Below, in pieces: positions 46,772 through 58,574 of a DNA stretch of 64,000 nucleotides. The first letter of the stretch is position 1. Each line of letters begins with the position of its first letter. Below the pieces are notes generated by a model. That model ran no database searches, was not told the origin of the DNA, and was given only the letters and a program-made list of their open reading frames with translations. The stretch lies in contig WHVD01000186.1 of assembly GCA_015178975.1 (NCBI GenBank), positions 1 to 64,000 on the forward strand, given 5' to 3'. This stretch comes from Hysterangium stoloniferum. Taxonomy: Eukaryota; Basidiomycota; Agaricomycetes; Hysterangiales; Hysterangiaceae. Made by a program: the position numbers and the translations under genes.

Positions 46772-47080
46772 AATATCCTGAAACAGTCCTACATCCAATT
46801 ATTCCCTGATAGTCTACCTTTTGAGGATCTTCCTAAACATACACAACTATTTCAAGACCTACTAAAGCACTTGTAGTATATACAGTATAGCGAGGTACTA
46901 CCATTCTCTGGCACCACCATAGATGTTGACAAAGAAGCCATTGGATTACTTGAACATGAAATGTTTCAAACTTCAAAAGCAGCAGGGTCTGCTGGTCTTC
47001 AATAATGGTGATTGTATGTAGGTAATCATCAGAAGAAATAGAGTCCATATTTTTTGTTCCCTGCTCTTGGAATGAAATCC
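46772..47080 (+). repeat. Internal partial duplication in MULE 2
   Basis: This segment repeats about 46018-46330 ('cctgaaacagtcctacatcc' versus 'cctgaaacagtcttatactc', and the 'gttgacaaagaagccat' block) with about 10% divergence. It ends abruptly at the telomere-type repeats. The sequence after 47115 ('gttttctgtacataattttc') resumes a copy of the region near 46630. Confidence 0.75.
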
Positions 47081-47084
47081 TTGA

Positions 47085-47114
47085 CCCTAACCCTAACCCT
47101 AACCCTAACCCTAA
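47085..47114. repeat. Interstitial telomere repeat (CCCTAA)x5
   Basis: Five perfect CCCTAA units, the complement of the TTAGGG telomere repeat used by most fungi. They lie exactly at the junction between the partial duplication and the resumed 3' end of MULE 2, about 530 bp from its right end. Confidence 0.92.
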
Positions 47115-47767
47115 TGTGTTTTCTGTACATAATTTTCATTTAAAGAGCATATAGCATAGAGCATTTGACATAAATTATTTGACATTTTCTAGAGCCTCTG
47201 TGATCCACAAGTAAAGTTCTTTCAGTGTCGCGGCAGTTCCTTCCTAATTAGGAAGTGCCGCGACAACTGCACAAAATTACCCAATTAGGAACTGCCGCGA
47301 CATACAGGTTTTTCGTGTAAACCTAGAACCCATGTCATTTAAAAGTTATATTTTGTTATTTTTGGACTCTAATAGGTTTATTTGAGACTCAATATTGCTC
47401 AAGGAAGGACTAAAATTAAGGATGTGCCAATTAAGTAGTGCCCAAGATATATTTCACCAGGAAACTGTACACTAGATATGATATTTATCATGTTTTGATG
47501 CTCTAATATCAAATATAATTGTATTTTTGTGAATTTCCGACACAAATTTGAACAAGTATCTACTTGTTTTGAAAAAAAAAAACATGTCGCGGCACTAGCG
47601 CGACAGCGCGACACCCTGCGCGGCACTTTCCTATAGCCCACCATGTGACAGCTGTCACACACGCGTTTCTTCCTTGAATTTGTGCTTAATGAATTATCTT
47701 AGCACGGAGGTCACAGCTGATTAACCAGGCTCTTGCTCTCCAAATCGGTGTTCCAAGTTGGTTCCAT

Positions 47768-49576
47768 ATGCCATTTCAAGCCTTGCTTGGATTGCAGAAT
47801 CTTAAATGTAAGATCAACATTGAGCTGATCAGGAGGTATCATTGAAACATGTACACATAGCTTTCACGAAAGGTCTAACCTGTTTATCACGATACGGAGA
47901 CGATGTGATCGTACAGGCTGGTCCTGCCGACGTTATACTATCCGCAATGAACTCGGCCAACACGGCTTTTTGTCGTGTAAAGTTAAACGCGGGATATTTT
48001 GATAAATACAAAATGACGGCACTTGTGCCTCCCGGATTGACTTTTCAGACACCCCCAGAAGAAGAGAATAGGATTAGAGGTCAATTGGTTGTTAAAGTGA
48101 GTTGATTACGGCCACCCCGGCAATAAAATGACTTTGGCTGTGTGGGTTCAAACGTAGTCGTTATTATCTATCCTCAAGCACAAAACCGTTGAAAAGGCTG
48201 TAGATCGATGTAGTTTATCAATTATTGAGGGCGGCTGTGCCGACGATAACGATACCTCTGACAACATTGAAGACAACCTTGAGACCAAGTTGATAGTACG
48301 ACTTCATTGTAAACATGGTACGCGTTCATTTCCTTTGCAACTATTGATTATAGCAGATTGTCCGTAGGGGTGGTCAAGACTCATAAATTACTTCTCTTGA
48401 ATCCAAATGGTCTGATCGCGCCTCGCATTACACCCTCCCCGAATCAATCTCAGGTAATCATCGGTCCCCGCGCCCTCAAAGATATCATAGAACATTTTCC
48501 GCAAAGCAAAGGCGCCAAGAGTGATCCCCAGCTCGTTTGGCTCTTTGCCACTAACGATGTTAAGGTGAAGACCCTCCGTGTCGGATCGGATACAAAAGGC
48601 AAGCAGTATTTGTTTTGATCTCATTTATCTAATTGTGCATTACGTTCATGCCTAGGCGGTCAATCACAAATATCCACTGAAATAACCATGAGCGCAGACG
48701 AGTTTGACTCTTACCAAATATCCGAACCTCCGGTTAGTCTCGGATTTCTTTTACGGGAGTTTAACGTACGTGACTATTATAATGAGAACGCATAATAGTC
48801 TAATTCCTGGTTAGGCTACAATTTCACTGGCAGATTCACTTTCTGTAGCACTAGATCTTCGATTCACCCAAGCATCCTCACCAATTGTTATCGAGTTCGA
48901 CACAGATTCGTTGGAATCAGAATACCTCTTCGTTATATCCACCACAGATAGTGTCTACGACCCATCGATGCAATCGACGTCGGCGAATCTCCGCAAAAGG
49001 GTCCGTGAGGGCGGAGATAAAGAGGAGCAAAATTCGCCGTCCCTCGAGAGTGAACCAAGAGCAACGAAGAAGAAATCACAGCCAGCCGCATTTCGCACTA
49101 ATTCCGCAGCCCAATCACAGGTCGTAGCCCCCGCACCCATCAGCCAGCGCGCGGCACCACAAGACGCCCAATCGCAACTCGATCTCGGTGGCCAATCTCT
49201 CTCTGCCACAGGCGCACCAACCGTACGGGAACCGCTTTTCATGCCCGGCGCTTCACAATTATCAAATGCCGACCTCGACATCCTGCGTGGATCTGGCTTA
49301 GGAATTGAACATATGGATTACGAGGAATTTGAACAGATGATGGAGGCTGAAGGAGAGGAGGTTGGGACAAGTACGCAAATGAAGCATACATTTGAAAAGC
49401 TTGTGAGCGAGGATGAAATGGATCAGGAGGGTGCCGGGATGGTGTATGAACAGTTGGCAGCCACCCAGGTACTGCCTCATCGTAGAGGTGATAAGGCACG
49501 CGTTTTTCTGTCTGTTTTTGGCCCGCTTCACTGATGCCTATCCACGCAGGAATTTCAACCGCTGTTTGACGATTGA
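47768..49576 (+). CDS. rad9: RAD9 checkpoint clamp subunit
   Basis: Rad9 is a subunit of the Rad9-Hus1-Rad1 (9-1-1) clamp, which is loaded at damaged DNA and activates the ATR/Mec1 checkpoint in the nucleus. My model has seven exons: 47768-47807, 47861-48096, 48158-48317, 48368-48598, 48656-48765, 48815-49468 and 49550-49576, giving 485 residues. The PCNA-like fold is recognised by 'KGLTCLSRYGDDVIVQAG', 'SLLSILKHKTVEKAVDRCSL', 'KLIVRLHCKHG' plus 'VVKTHKLLLL', 'ITMSADEFDSYQI' and 'FLLREFNATISLADSLSVAL'. A disordered Ser/Gln-rich, charged tail with 'KKRVREG'-like basic residues follows, as is usual for phosphorylated Rad9 tails. It ends 'EFQPLFDD', like other fungal Rad9 C-termini. Intron 4 (48599-48655) starts with GC rather than GT. 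The start follows from the in-frame first exon. Confidence 0.9.
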
Positions 49577-51190
49577 TATCTTGAACACGCCATATCTGTA
49601 GCCTGTAGACATTTTTCCTGGTCATTTAGTCCATATTATTTCGCGATGTTTTGTAGAAAGACAGCTTTAGGTCCCTGCAGCTTAATCTCCGATGCCCAAA
49701 TTAGTATAATCAAACTCGTGTAATTATACAATTACTAGTAATCCGTATTTGCCATATCTCAAACATAGACGTTACAAAAAATCATTAACTGAACAGTTCA
49801 ACAGCTGTTCGAGCCAATAATTTCCACAAGCCTTTCGGAGGAGTCTTGCGTGTGCATTGCAATTACACCTTACAACAATTCGTTATTTCACAAAGCCTCA
49901 TTGTCATACCTTATTGGTAGCATTTGATATACTTCAAATACTTATTATTAAATAAGCATGAATGAAGCTCGTGATATAGGGGAATGTGGTTGGGGTCTTG
50001 GTCCCACGGTATGCATATGTCAGTGCACGGAGGCGAGAAGTACGCATGCGGATATGAGGGTTTGGATGCAAACTTTTACTTCTGTCTTGTTGCAAGTCGT
50101 TGAGGACACTCACGATTTACTACATGTTTTTATTATACGAAACGTAGTTTATTCGATAAACGCTCGGCTATGTAGTACGTTACAGTAGCTTAGTAATATG
50201 AACCTCAACTCGTTTTCTATATACTGTCAACATCTAATAAACTACTGGTGTAACAAACCTTTTCACTCTTTTTTCTTTGGCTCTTTCAAACGTCAGTTGA
50301 AATTAAGGTGAACTCAGGCATCAACAATGTCTTCGAGCGTAGTCGACGACATTCTTAAGATGCCGCCGTCACGCGAGAGCGGTGCAATTCAGCATTCCCG
50401 TAAAATAGGTTGAGTCTATTCGTTGTAATCGCCGTGTCCACCGCATTCATCTACATTGACAGAGGAATCACCGCAGAAATTGTAGGTTATCGATACATTG
50501 ACAACACGGCTTTCATCACTGTAATGTTGTTTAAAATATTATTGGAGAGTGACTGATGTGAGTAAGAGAAGTTTTGCGTCTGACGCAAATATAGTCGTAT
50601 TAAGGTATGAAACTTTCCACAGCTAACTATCCTCAAATTTGACGGTTTATATCCTTTGTATTTTGTCACTCTTTCCGAATCCATGCATTCCCTAATTGCC
50701 AATTTCCAGTTGTTTAGAAAATGTCAACTTGAACCTGTGAGCGGATGGTTACTTAGGACTCTACAACAACTCTGTGGGCCGGAAATCAAGGAAGCACAGA
50801 GCTGTGAAAATTCCCAACAAATGGTTTCTGAGATCGATGTATACAGCTGTGTGCAACGAAAAGGATATCGTCCTCAGGTTAGCGGAGGATTTTTTCATAG
50901 AATTTAAGACGTTTTCGCACCTCATTCCTCGAATGATGACATCGAACGTTGTTAATCAGATACAGGACCCATCAGTAAGGAGTGGTTATCCTCGACCTAT
51001 AAGAAAGGTTCTTTAGTTGACTCCAGCGCGTGGTTCTGTTTTGATTCCGTGGCAGGTTTGACAGAACTTTGATCATTTCCCACCTGCGATTATGCCAATT
51101 GGGGGACATATAAAGAGGAAATTTTGGACCTAGTCTAGTGATGGAACGTCTTCCCTTCACGAGATACCAAGGAGTGACACATTGAATCCA
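49577..51190. other. Gene-like but unresolved region
   Basis: An ATG at 50327 opens 'MSSSVVDDILKMPPSRESGA' for about 27 codons. Further coding-like pieces lie at 50656-50830 ('VTLSESMHSLIANFQLFRKC') and, in another frame, at 50774-51016 ('EKDIVLRLAEDFFIEFKTFS'). They could be exons of one gene, but I could not build a convincing splice model and recognise no family. 49577-50326 shows nothing. Confidence 0.35.
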
Positions 51191-52397
51191 ATGATCCAAA
51201 AATTGCTATCGATAACTACAATTAGTAGGTGTGCAGCTTGATATTACGAAGTATATCGTTAAGCACCACTATTCGAATTAGTCTCGACCTTGGCACTCTT
51301 GGCTCAAGGGGAAGTACTTCTCGCAAGATCCACGCTGAAGGCCCGACAGGTTATAAATCCTGTTGAGATTCCACCTCAGGTATTCACCAAAGCCTATGTA
51401 CAAATTCCATATTTAAAAACCCTCATACTTTCTCTCTTTAGTGCATGGCTATATGTGAAACACCACCACCAGTATCAAGCATCGCCAGTGCTACTCTTAC
51501 TGCCCCTCCGAAAGTAGCAACCGTCACCATTAGTAGTTTTACTAGACCAGTGCAGACCTCTCTGAGATTTACAACCATCTCCTTTAGTAGAGCAAGGCAG
51601 ACTACTCTGAAATTTACAACCACGTCCTTTATTCGTACACCAGCTCAGAGTTCTTCGATATTATCAAGCATCCCCGTTACTTCCAGTAGTTCTCTTACAA
51701 GCCTAGTGGTGCGAACCCCTTCGACAAGCCCTAGTCTCAAGCCTCGCCGTAGGTCGTGGTGGACTATCTAATGTAGATACATTTATATTATTTTGTAGAG
51801 GCTTGTGAATCCACGGACTTTTCGTGTCTGTGTACTCCAGCAACTCGCGAGCAAGTAGCTAATTGCGCGGAATGTATCCTCACCGTAACGCCGACGCTTT
51901 TGGATGCGTTACAAGGTCTTATCAATGGTTAGTAGTAGTCTTTTGTTTTTTTTAAAAACCACTAAATAATGAATTCAAACATGATCTCAGAGGATGTATT
52001 ACTATGCGCGAAATCTGGTCACCCCATCGCTTCAGTTACAGTACGACCCGATTGTTCCGTAAAATGAGCAGACCAGTAATTCCCCACTTAGTTGACAATT
52101 CCCGCCCCATCCATGTCCCCGCAGCCAACCACAACTGCAGTTTCATCTTCAGGGAGTTTCAATGTGAGTAGTGCACACCCTTTTTCACAATTGTCATCTA
52201 CAACTCACGCTATGACGTCTTAGCCGACTACTATAGTAGCGAATGGAACGTCAGCCGGTTTCGCCATACCTTCAGCGCCACCGGGTCCCAGTACGACTAC
52301 TGTGGCATCTTCGGGTGGAACCGCGAATACCATAATGCCATTTTGGGCCGCAGTCATACTCGAGGGGATTTTGTTCAGCTTGGGTTGGGTGGTATGA
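51191..52397 (+). CDS. Predicted secreted or cell-surface Ser/Thr-rich, Cys-motif protein
   Basis: My model has about seven exons, roughly 51191-51224, 51264-51379, 51442-51748, 51799-51927, 51991-52058, 52126-52163 and 52224-52397. The first and sixth are least certain. The N-terminus ('LVSTLALLAQGEVLLARS') could be a signal sequence. A long Ser/Thr-rich stretch follows, as in O-mannosylated wall proteins. Then comes a Cys-rich segment ('ACESTDFSCLCTPATREQVA', 'NCAECILTVTPTLLDALQGL') and a Thr/Ser/Pro linker. A terminal hydrophobic tail, 'PFWAAVILEGILFSLGWVV', could serve as a GPI-attachment signal or membrane anchor. The layout is common among basidiomycete surface proteins. The family is not identified, and the N-terminal exon is the weakest part. 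Confidence 0.5.
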
Positions 52398-53281
52398 AAA
52401 AGGTGGTTACTCATGGTAGGGGTCGCTGACTCCACATTAGTTACGAACGTTCTAATAGTAAATTATATTTAACCAAAATTAGCAGATCCTACTATAATGA
52501 TGTAAGACAGAGGAGGCAGGATATTCAAGAAATATGTCGACGTGGGAGTATCCCAGACAAGTTGAGGCAATTAGAACGAGGGGGGGTTCCCGAATGTGGC
52601 CATGTTTCGAAAGCTTTCCGGAAGATAGCTGTCTAGAACCTGGTTCACTTCTACCATTCTGGGCCCCTAATTATAAACAGCTGACAGGGATTGTGTCGAG
52701 GGGGATACGGAGGAAGCGGACAGGTCTGAGACATTTGGATTGTTAATTTCTGTCTATGGGCTACCTTGAATGCCAGGTCAGCTTAGGATGGTATCATGTA
52801 TGAAGAAGATATCACACCTAAATTTGACAATAAATCAAGTGATTGACATTAGCACACCCAGGCAGCAGGAACAAAGAGGATAAGTCCGTATCCCAGTTTT
52901 CACACGCGCTTTTGAGGCCGTGACTACGATACAATAGGAATTGAAAGCAGAGACAGATCAATGCAAAATCTGTCATTTATTCTAAGTCCACAGAAGCAAC
53001 AATCGAGAGATCGGGTTCCCCTTCGATGCTATTATGCTTGCATTCCTTATGAAGACGTTTATGAAGACATGTAAGGGAACCAGTTCCAAATAACTCCAAC
53101 CATGGTGCAATATCTTATGATCCAGATTCAACAGATGATTAGATAAGGGACACCCCGACCAACGAGGACTGGACATATAACACGAACTTGTGATGATTGT
53201 ATCAACAATCATAGAGGGCAATACAGAATAGAATTCGCAATACCGGTCCATTTTGACTAAAAAAAAATTCAACAACAAATT
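52398..53281. other. Intergenic region
   Basis: A short plus-strand frame (52534-52746) and a minus-strand frame (53278-52982) have no recognised motif. It probably contains the 3' ends of the flanking convergent genes. Confidence 0.45.
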
Positions 53282-53785
53282 TCACAGCGTCACAACTAGT
53301 CCAAGTAAAATAACCTCCACTATAGCAACAACAGTAGAAACTGCCACCACACTCCACCCTCCCGTTGCAAACGGCCTCCCGAATATTCTTCCATGTGGGC
53401 CAGTAAGCTCTACAGGACGATGGATATCCGCAAAATCATGATTGGAACTTCTGCTTCTGATGCTCGCCAGAATGAAAAGTACAACGCTCAAGACGGTATA
53501 AAGCAGTCCTACTATGATCCAGGGATGAAAATAAGACATGGGTACAATTTGAAACATGGATTGAAAACAACGACGCTACTCACTTTTATAAAACCTCTGA
53601 TCGAACAGTTTCAGTACAATAACGGCGTATGACAATGTGCCTATCGCCGTTCTAAATGCCGCACCGTCAAACGTCCTCTGGCGTGCTCTGATCTCTGTCA
53701 ATTCGGCGATGTCGTCGACACAGAATGACTGAGCTCGATGTCCATGGTATACATGACCCGTTGGGCATGCCGATGTGCCCAACAT
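53282..53785 (-). CDS. DUF202-family membrane protein
   Basis: Two minus-strand exons, 53785-53584 and 53511-53282, are joined by a 72-nt GTGAGT...TAG intron and encode 143 residues. The N-terminal part carries 'ELTEIRARQRTFDGAAFRTA' plus 'IGTLSYAVIVLKLFD', the ARxRTFxxxxRTA signature and first membrane segment of DUF202 (VTC1/YidH-like) proteins. Two more hydrophobic segments follow, 'IGLLYTVLSVVLFILASI' and 'WSVVAVSTVVAIVEVILLGL', giving three predicted helices. Fungal members are small membrane proteins; the domain also occurs in Vtc1 of the vacuolar polyphosphate polymerase. Whether this protein has that role is unknown. The in-frame sequence upstream of the chosen ATG soon meets a stop, which supports the start. 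Confidence 0.75.
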
Positions 53786-55111
53786 CGATGGGGTATGTGA
53801 TTGTGCAAAAAAAGGGACTTTGAGAGAAGGTTAAGCCTTCGAGCAGTCTTCAGGACTCAGAAGATGACACGAGAAGAGCAGTCGGGATACTAACAGTGCG
53901 ATAAGATGATCGGGGAGTCCTCGGCATTACGTCAGGATCTGGTAAAATAAGTGGAAGTCGGAGTATGAAGGGCCAGCCGTACAGTCTTGGCGACGAAGCA
54001 TGAATGAAGGACGGGCCTTTCTCAAAAATTAGGTGAGAGATTAGCAATGTCAGGAAGACTGGACTGTGAACTGGGGAGAGATCAGGGCAAATTTATGTAA
54101 AAGCTATCGAGCATCGCAGGATACTTGATAGTTTGCATATAAGTCTGATCTCAAATCACTGGTTCTAGGCGGTTTGGGTCAGACAGAAATGGTGCAAGTC
54201 AGTAATGTGGCCTTTTTTCCGGAATTAGACACAGCGCTGGGCTCAAATTCTCAGTCTGTGGTTCTCCGAGCTTTTCTCAACTGAACCATATATGTATATA
54301 TACTCCAATTGCAAATTAGAACCTACCAATGAAGTTGCCTTCCGATATTTCTCCCTGCTAAAATGAATTGTAGTTAGAGCTGGAGCTTTGTAGCGAAGGT
54401 GCAGGATTATCATCGACGCCTCGACTACCACCGTTATTAAGGAAGAATGCGGTGACCCTGCTGTTTGTTCATCCTCGATTTATTGGAGAAATCAGTCATT
54501 AACGGATGGTGAATGGTTGTGCTGAGCGAAGGCGCTGTATTCTTCGTGTTGTGAAACATGGCAGGAACGAATATAAAGGTAGTGTGGTCCGACTCACCTA
54601 AATGTCTAAGACTTGTCTCGCTGGAATCCTTCACAGCTACAGAGGTCAAATGGGAAGTCGACGATTCAACCGAGCCGGAATTCATCCGGGAAGTGTCAGT
54701 TGAGCGTCGGAAACTTGTGGTGGGTATTGATGTCTTCAGGACCAATGTGATTTCCGTTCTGTCCAATGGCATGTCCTCGAGGGTTCTCTCGTAGACCTTG
54801 AATGATCTATCGCCATCCTATAATGTAGAAGGAAATACAATTGTTGGTTAAAGTACTCGTCCATCATGAGAACGGCAAGAACAGGAACGAACTAAAGGCG
54901 ATAATAGAAGGAAACATTTTCGAATGACATATATATTGGTGATCATGTTAGTAGCCTACACAAATTTACATGAAGGCTACATTGAAATTTAGACAAAAAT
55001 CTACTTCTAACCAGCACATGCCCATACTCTAGTAGCAATATATTAGATTAACCAAATTCCATCCCAAATTTTCGCAAGAGGAAAAAGAAAACAGGTGTTA
55101 CACTTTATTTT
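53786..55111. other. Intergenic region
   Basis: Minus-strand frames at 54047-53850 and 54772-54437 are Ser/Thr-rich without a recognised family; plus-strand frames overlap them. No splice-supported gene was found. Confidence 0.4.
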
Positions 55112-57370
55112 TCATTTCTCAGCCGACCATACCTTCTTTCCAGCAACCCAAGTGGCCTTCACGTTCCCAGCAGGATCTAAGACCACGAGATCGGCATCTG
55201 CACCCGCCCGGAGAGTACCTTTTCGATTCGCGATATTGAGACATCTATTTATTCAAATCAAATTTGGACAAGGAGTCAATGTATTCAAAATAAATCGACA
55301 TACACAGCAGGGTTGTACGTCGCACATTTGATCGCCTCCCCGAGCGTGCATCCCGTGAATTCGACAAAGTTGCGTACGCAGGTGTCCAATGTTACCACAC
55401 TGTTTTGGGACTACCGTAAGACCGCCGTATTGAATTCCAATGTGGACATGTGGTTACCTTCCCGCCAGAATGTCTGTGCCCTCTATGTAAAGCTTGACGC
55501 CTTCCTTAACGAGCCGGCGATTGTCACGCCAATCATGTAATCCGTCGCAAAGATGGGGGTCAAGCATTGGCATGGCTAAAGGTGAGAAGGGTATCAGGTT
55601 CGTGAAGATGATATCATTTCAAACGACTACTACCGTCTGTAACCAGGATGCATCCTTCCTTATGGGCCGTATACGCCAGCTAAAAGGCATAATTAGAGAA
55701 TTATCGGAAGAACTACTAGGTATCACGGTTTACCCTGACGGAATGAGGGTGTGAATGACACCCATCGACAATAATCCCATAATACGGTTTATGGAATGCA
55801 GATACTTTGACTTTTTGTAGTGCCAGTCCCTCTATATTTTTCTTCTGCGAGTTGACTGGGTACAAAGGAGGAGTCGGGGGAGTCGAAACGTCAGAGAAGG
55901 CCTCTGAGACGGGATTAGAGGCAGCCACAACCGTAGAATCTACCCCCGAACAAATTATCAGAAAAAAAGGGGGAGAGGGTACGATATAAGTTAAATTTTG
56001 AGACCTTGACTTGCAAACGAGGCGGCAAGCGTAGGAGAAGCACCGAGCAGACCAATGATAGACGGGTCACGATGGTGAAGCTGCGGCATGGCATTGAAAA
56101 GATGGGTAATGAGACGTGCACCCTTTGTGGCTGCCTCGCGAGCCTTGTTTGATGAGGCAGTACTAGGGAAAGGATGGATGCCGAGCTCTTTAGCAATAAA
56201 TTGAAATACGTACCTGTGTCCAATGGCACAAATTACCCCACGCCGAGAGAGTTCCTCGATAGCAGGAATGACTCCCTCAATCTCCGGCGCTGCCGTAATA
56301 ACACGTACGCCAGGGAATGTAGTGTTACCACGTTTCCCGACGAATTGATCGGCTTGGCATAGCGCTTCTTCACCGTAGACTTCACTAAAGGTTTTAATGC
56401 CTGATTAAAGGTAAGAATGACATCGAGTGAGGAATGGGTGCTATTGAAACCTTCTGGGGCTGTGAGAAGGAATCCTTGCATGTGTGCACCACGTTTTTCT
56501 GGCTGGAGAAATGGTCCTTCTGCGTGCCAGCCAAGAAGGGTGGCGCTATCAGGGTGAGAAACTGCTGATAGGCGGGGGGAGGAGCTGAAATCACCGTAAT
56601 TTAAGGGTGAGGATGAAAAATTGGAATCACGGAAACAAGGATTCAGCGTACTTTAGTGTAAAGATCTCGTTTTTGAGTCTGAAGAGGCATATATTAGGAG
56701 GTCCTAGCTATACCTGGGAGAGCCTTACGATGATTGTAGGAAGGAGCCTAATGAATGAGTTCTAAGGTTAATAAAATCCTAGTGGGGGAACAGAAAAGTA
56801 CCAGTAAAAACAGGAGCAGCGTTATAACGCCGAAGGAATTATTATAAAGTAGGAAGCAGGAAACTCACGACGTTACACCTGTTTCCACGATCCTCTTGGC
56901 AATCATACGTAGCCCCTCATCATACGCCTTTTCGTCCCCATCGCTGAAGATAGAGAAATCGAATCCGTAGGCACCGTTGATCTGAGCGTCGATGAAACCG
57001 GGGCTACATCAATGCATTAATAGATTAATAGAGAGCAGCCTAACCAGCTTAAAACAGTCACCTTATAATATTTCCTTTCAAATCGATTGTGGTATCTGGA
57101 CGACGGCGTTCAGCAAAAAAGGTTTTCTGTTAAGAAATTTTTTTCAGTATCTATGAGAAATTCCGTGTCAAAGCTCGGCAAGAGCGGCAAGGACACCCCC
57201 GACGGTTCTTCTCTCCCCAACGTGATAGACTGGCTACTCAACGAGCAGCTTACCTGTGCATCCAAAATGACACCCCTTGCCTCGTCAATCCAGAGATCCC
57301 TGTCTACTAAACTTCCATCCTCAAGGACCAGACGGCAGTTCGTAAAGCACACAAGCGCATTGCTTGACAT
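55112..57370 (-). CDS. nagA: N-acetylglucosamine-6-phosphate deacetylase
   Basis: The enzyme removes acetate from GlcNAc-6-phosphate, giving glucosamine-6-phosphate in the catabolism of chitin-derived GlcNAc in the cytosol. The start ATG is at 57370; exon 1 (57370-57254) encodes 'MSSNALVCFTNCRLVLEDGS', the N-terminal strand of the amidohydrolase fold. Later exons give 'TTIDLKGNII' (~57080), 'INGAYGFDFS' (~56965), 'GWHAEGPFLQPEKRGAH' (~56510, metal-binding Glu), 'VRVITAAPEIEGVIP' (~56290), 'GVICAIGH' (~56220), 'ARLITHLFNAM' (~56085, metal-binding His), 'YYGIIVDGCHSHPHS' (~55745), 'ILVTDA' (~55640, catalytic Asp), 'VKLYIEGTDILAGR' (~55480) and 'GTLRAGADADLVVLDP' (~55200). The stop is at 55112-55114. 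About ten introns; the splicing between 56860 and 56560 is not resolved. Confidence 0.93.
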
Positions 57371-58574
57371 TATGGTGCAGAGAGATGGGAGTTCAGTCGA
57401 TGAAAATCCGACACGCGTAGACAGCTATAGACAGCAGACTCAGGTCGATCGAGTACCACATGATTTTGTTTAACATGGGTCAGCGGGCCGCCGTGGGCGC
57501 GTGCGGACGCGTTCTCGTTAAGGTAATCACCTGCCATGTATAGGAACGTATGCCAAATTTTTGAGGCATTCTTTTACGGAATGTGGTGTTGGTTGGCAGA
57601 ACACGTTCGCTCTTAAACATGCCTCTCAGATCAGAACTTGTGGGCACATTTATTTAAGACGACATGGTCAAAGGAGAAGAACTCACAGAAGATCATGGTT
57701 GATGAACGGAATGAGGTAAAGCAGCCTAGGTACATATCGCCACGCTGGTACCTGTATCGGGCAGCGCCTCACAATAAATACTCAGAAAGTTATTGGAGAC
57801 CACATGGGCTGACTATTTTGGCCGGCATTGGCCGCAATTCTCACGAACTTGAAGCTCGGGCTGTTTCCATAAAGATCCGAAGCCTCATTCGTCCGCTGAG
57901 GGTTGCTTGAATTGAGCTGCAGTGTTATAGCAGCATAACACCATGGACTATAAGGGTAATGATATCCCTGTTTCTTGGCGTTGAACCCCGTTAGCGGCGG
58001 CGCCATGCAATCTTGGTGAGATCTAGATCTATCCCTTCCGGGATAACGTAAACACGAATTTTGTCGCAATCCAACGACAGCTGCAACCGAGATCATACCA
58101 TTCTACAATGTGACCAGCTTCCCTATTAACAACTACGGTTACCCGCCCTTTTCAGAAGGTTTCACTTTAGTTCCGAGTTCTACGATGGGTATGAAACTCT
58201 GAAATTGGCTGGATTCACGCCACAACAGGAACACACTGCTACTTGGCCTGCATGACCTTAGGCCCTTCCGCAAAGACTCAACTCAGTGTGTGTGTATGTT
58301 GCTGTATCTGTGAAGGGGGTCGGGATGATACCTTGAATACATATTTTACCTCAGTGGCATAAGCGACCGACTTTTTCTCCGTGCATTTCTTTACATGACT
58401 TCATCTTGACAATTTTGTGAGCCTGAACACTTATGTTCTGCCCAAGGAGGACATGCGACGTTTTTGTTACTTCTCGATGACCCAATTTGGAGAGGTCCAT
58501 TTAAGATTTAATGATCACAGGTTACGGTATCTTTTCATGTCTCCTTATGACTCCGCGGTCGCCCTTATAGTAAG
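57371..58574. other. Intergenic region upstream of nagA
   Basis: Open frames at 57638-57910 (plus) and 58096-57782 (minus) overlap and show no motif. It probably includes the nagA promoter. Confidence 0.45.

Larger units (their letters stand above)
40555..47639 (+). mobile_element. Mutator-like element 2, long copy (7085 bp)
   Basis: The left end GGGCCATGGGAAAGTGCTG and the right end, inverse of GGGCTATAGGAAAGTGCCGC, are terminal inverted repeats. ACCATGTGA flanks both sides (40546-40554 and 47640-47648), a perfect 9-bp target duplication. Near both ends lie further short GC-rich motifs such as 'gtcgcggcac'. The element carries a plus-strand set of reading frames encoding zinc finger, DDE transposase, peptidase, PHD and chromatin-reader-like modules. 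It also has a partial duplication of its 3' part and a run of telomere repeats near the right end. Confidence 0.93.

Noticed and set aside
52220-52435. Minus-strand frame over the end of the surface-protein gene
   Set aside because: It overlaps the spliced plus-strand model and has no recognised family.
53850-54047. Minus-strand frame as a further upstream exon of the DUF202 gene
   Set aside because: No splice signals join it to the DUF202 frame, and the start at 53785 already gives a complete domain.
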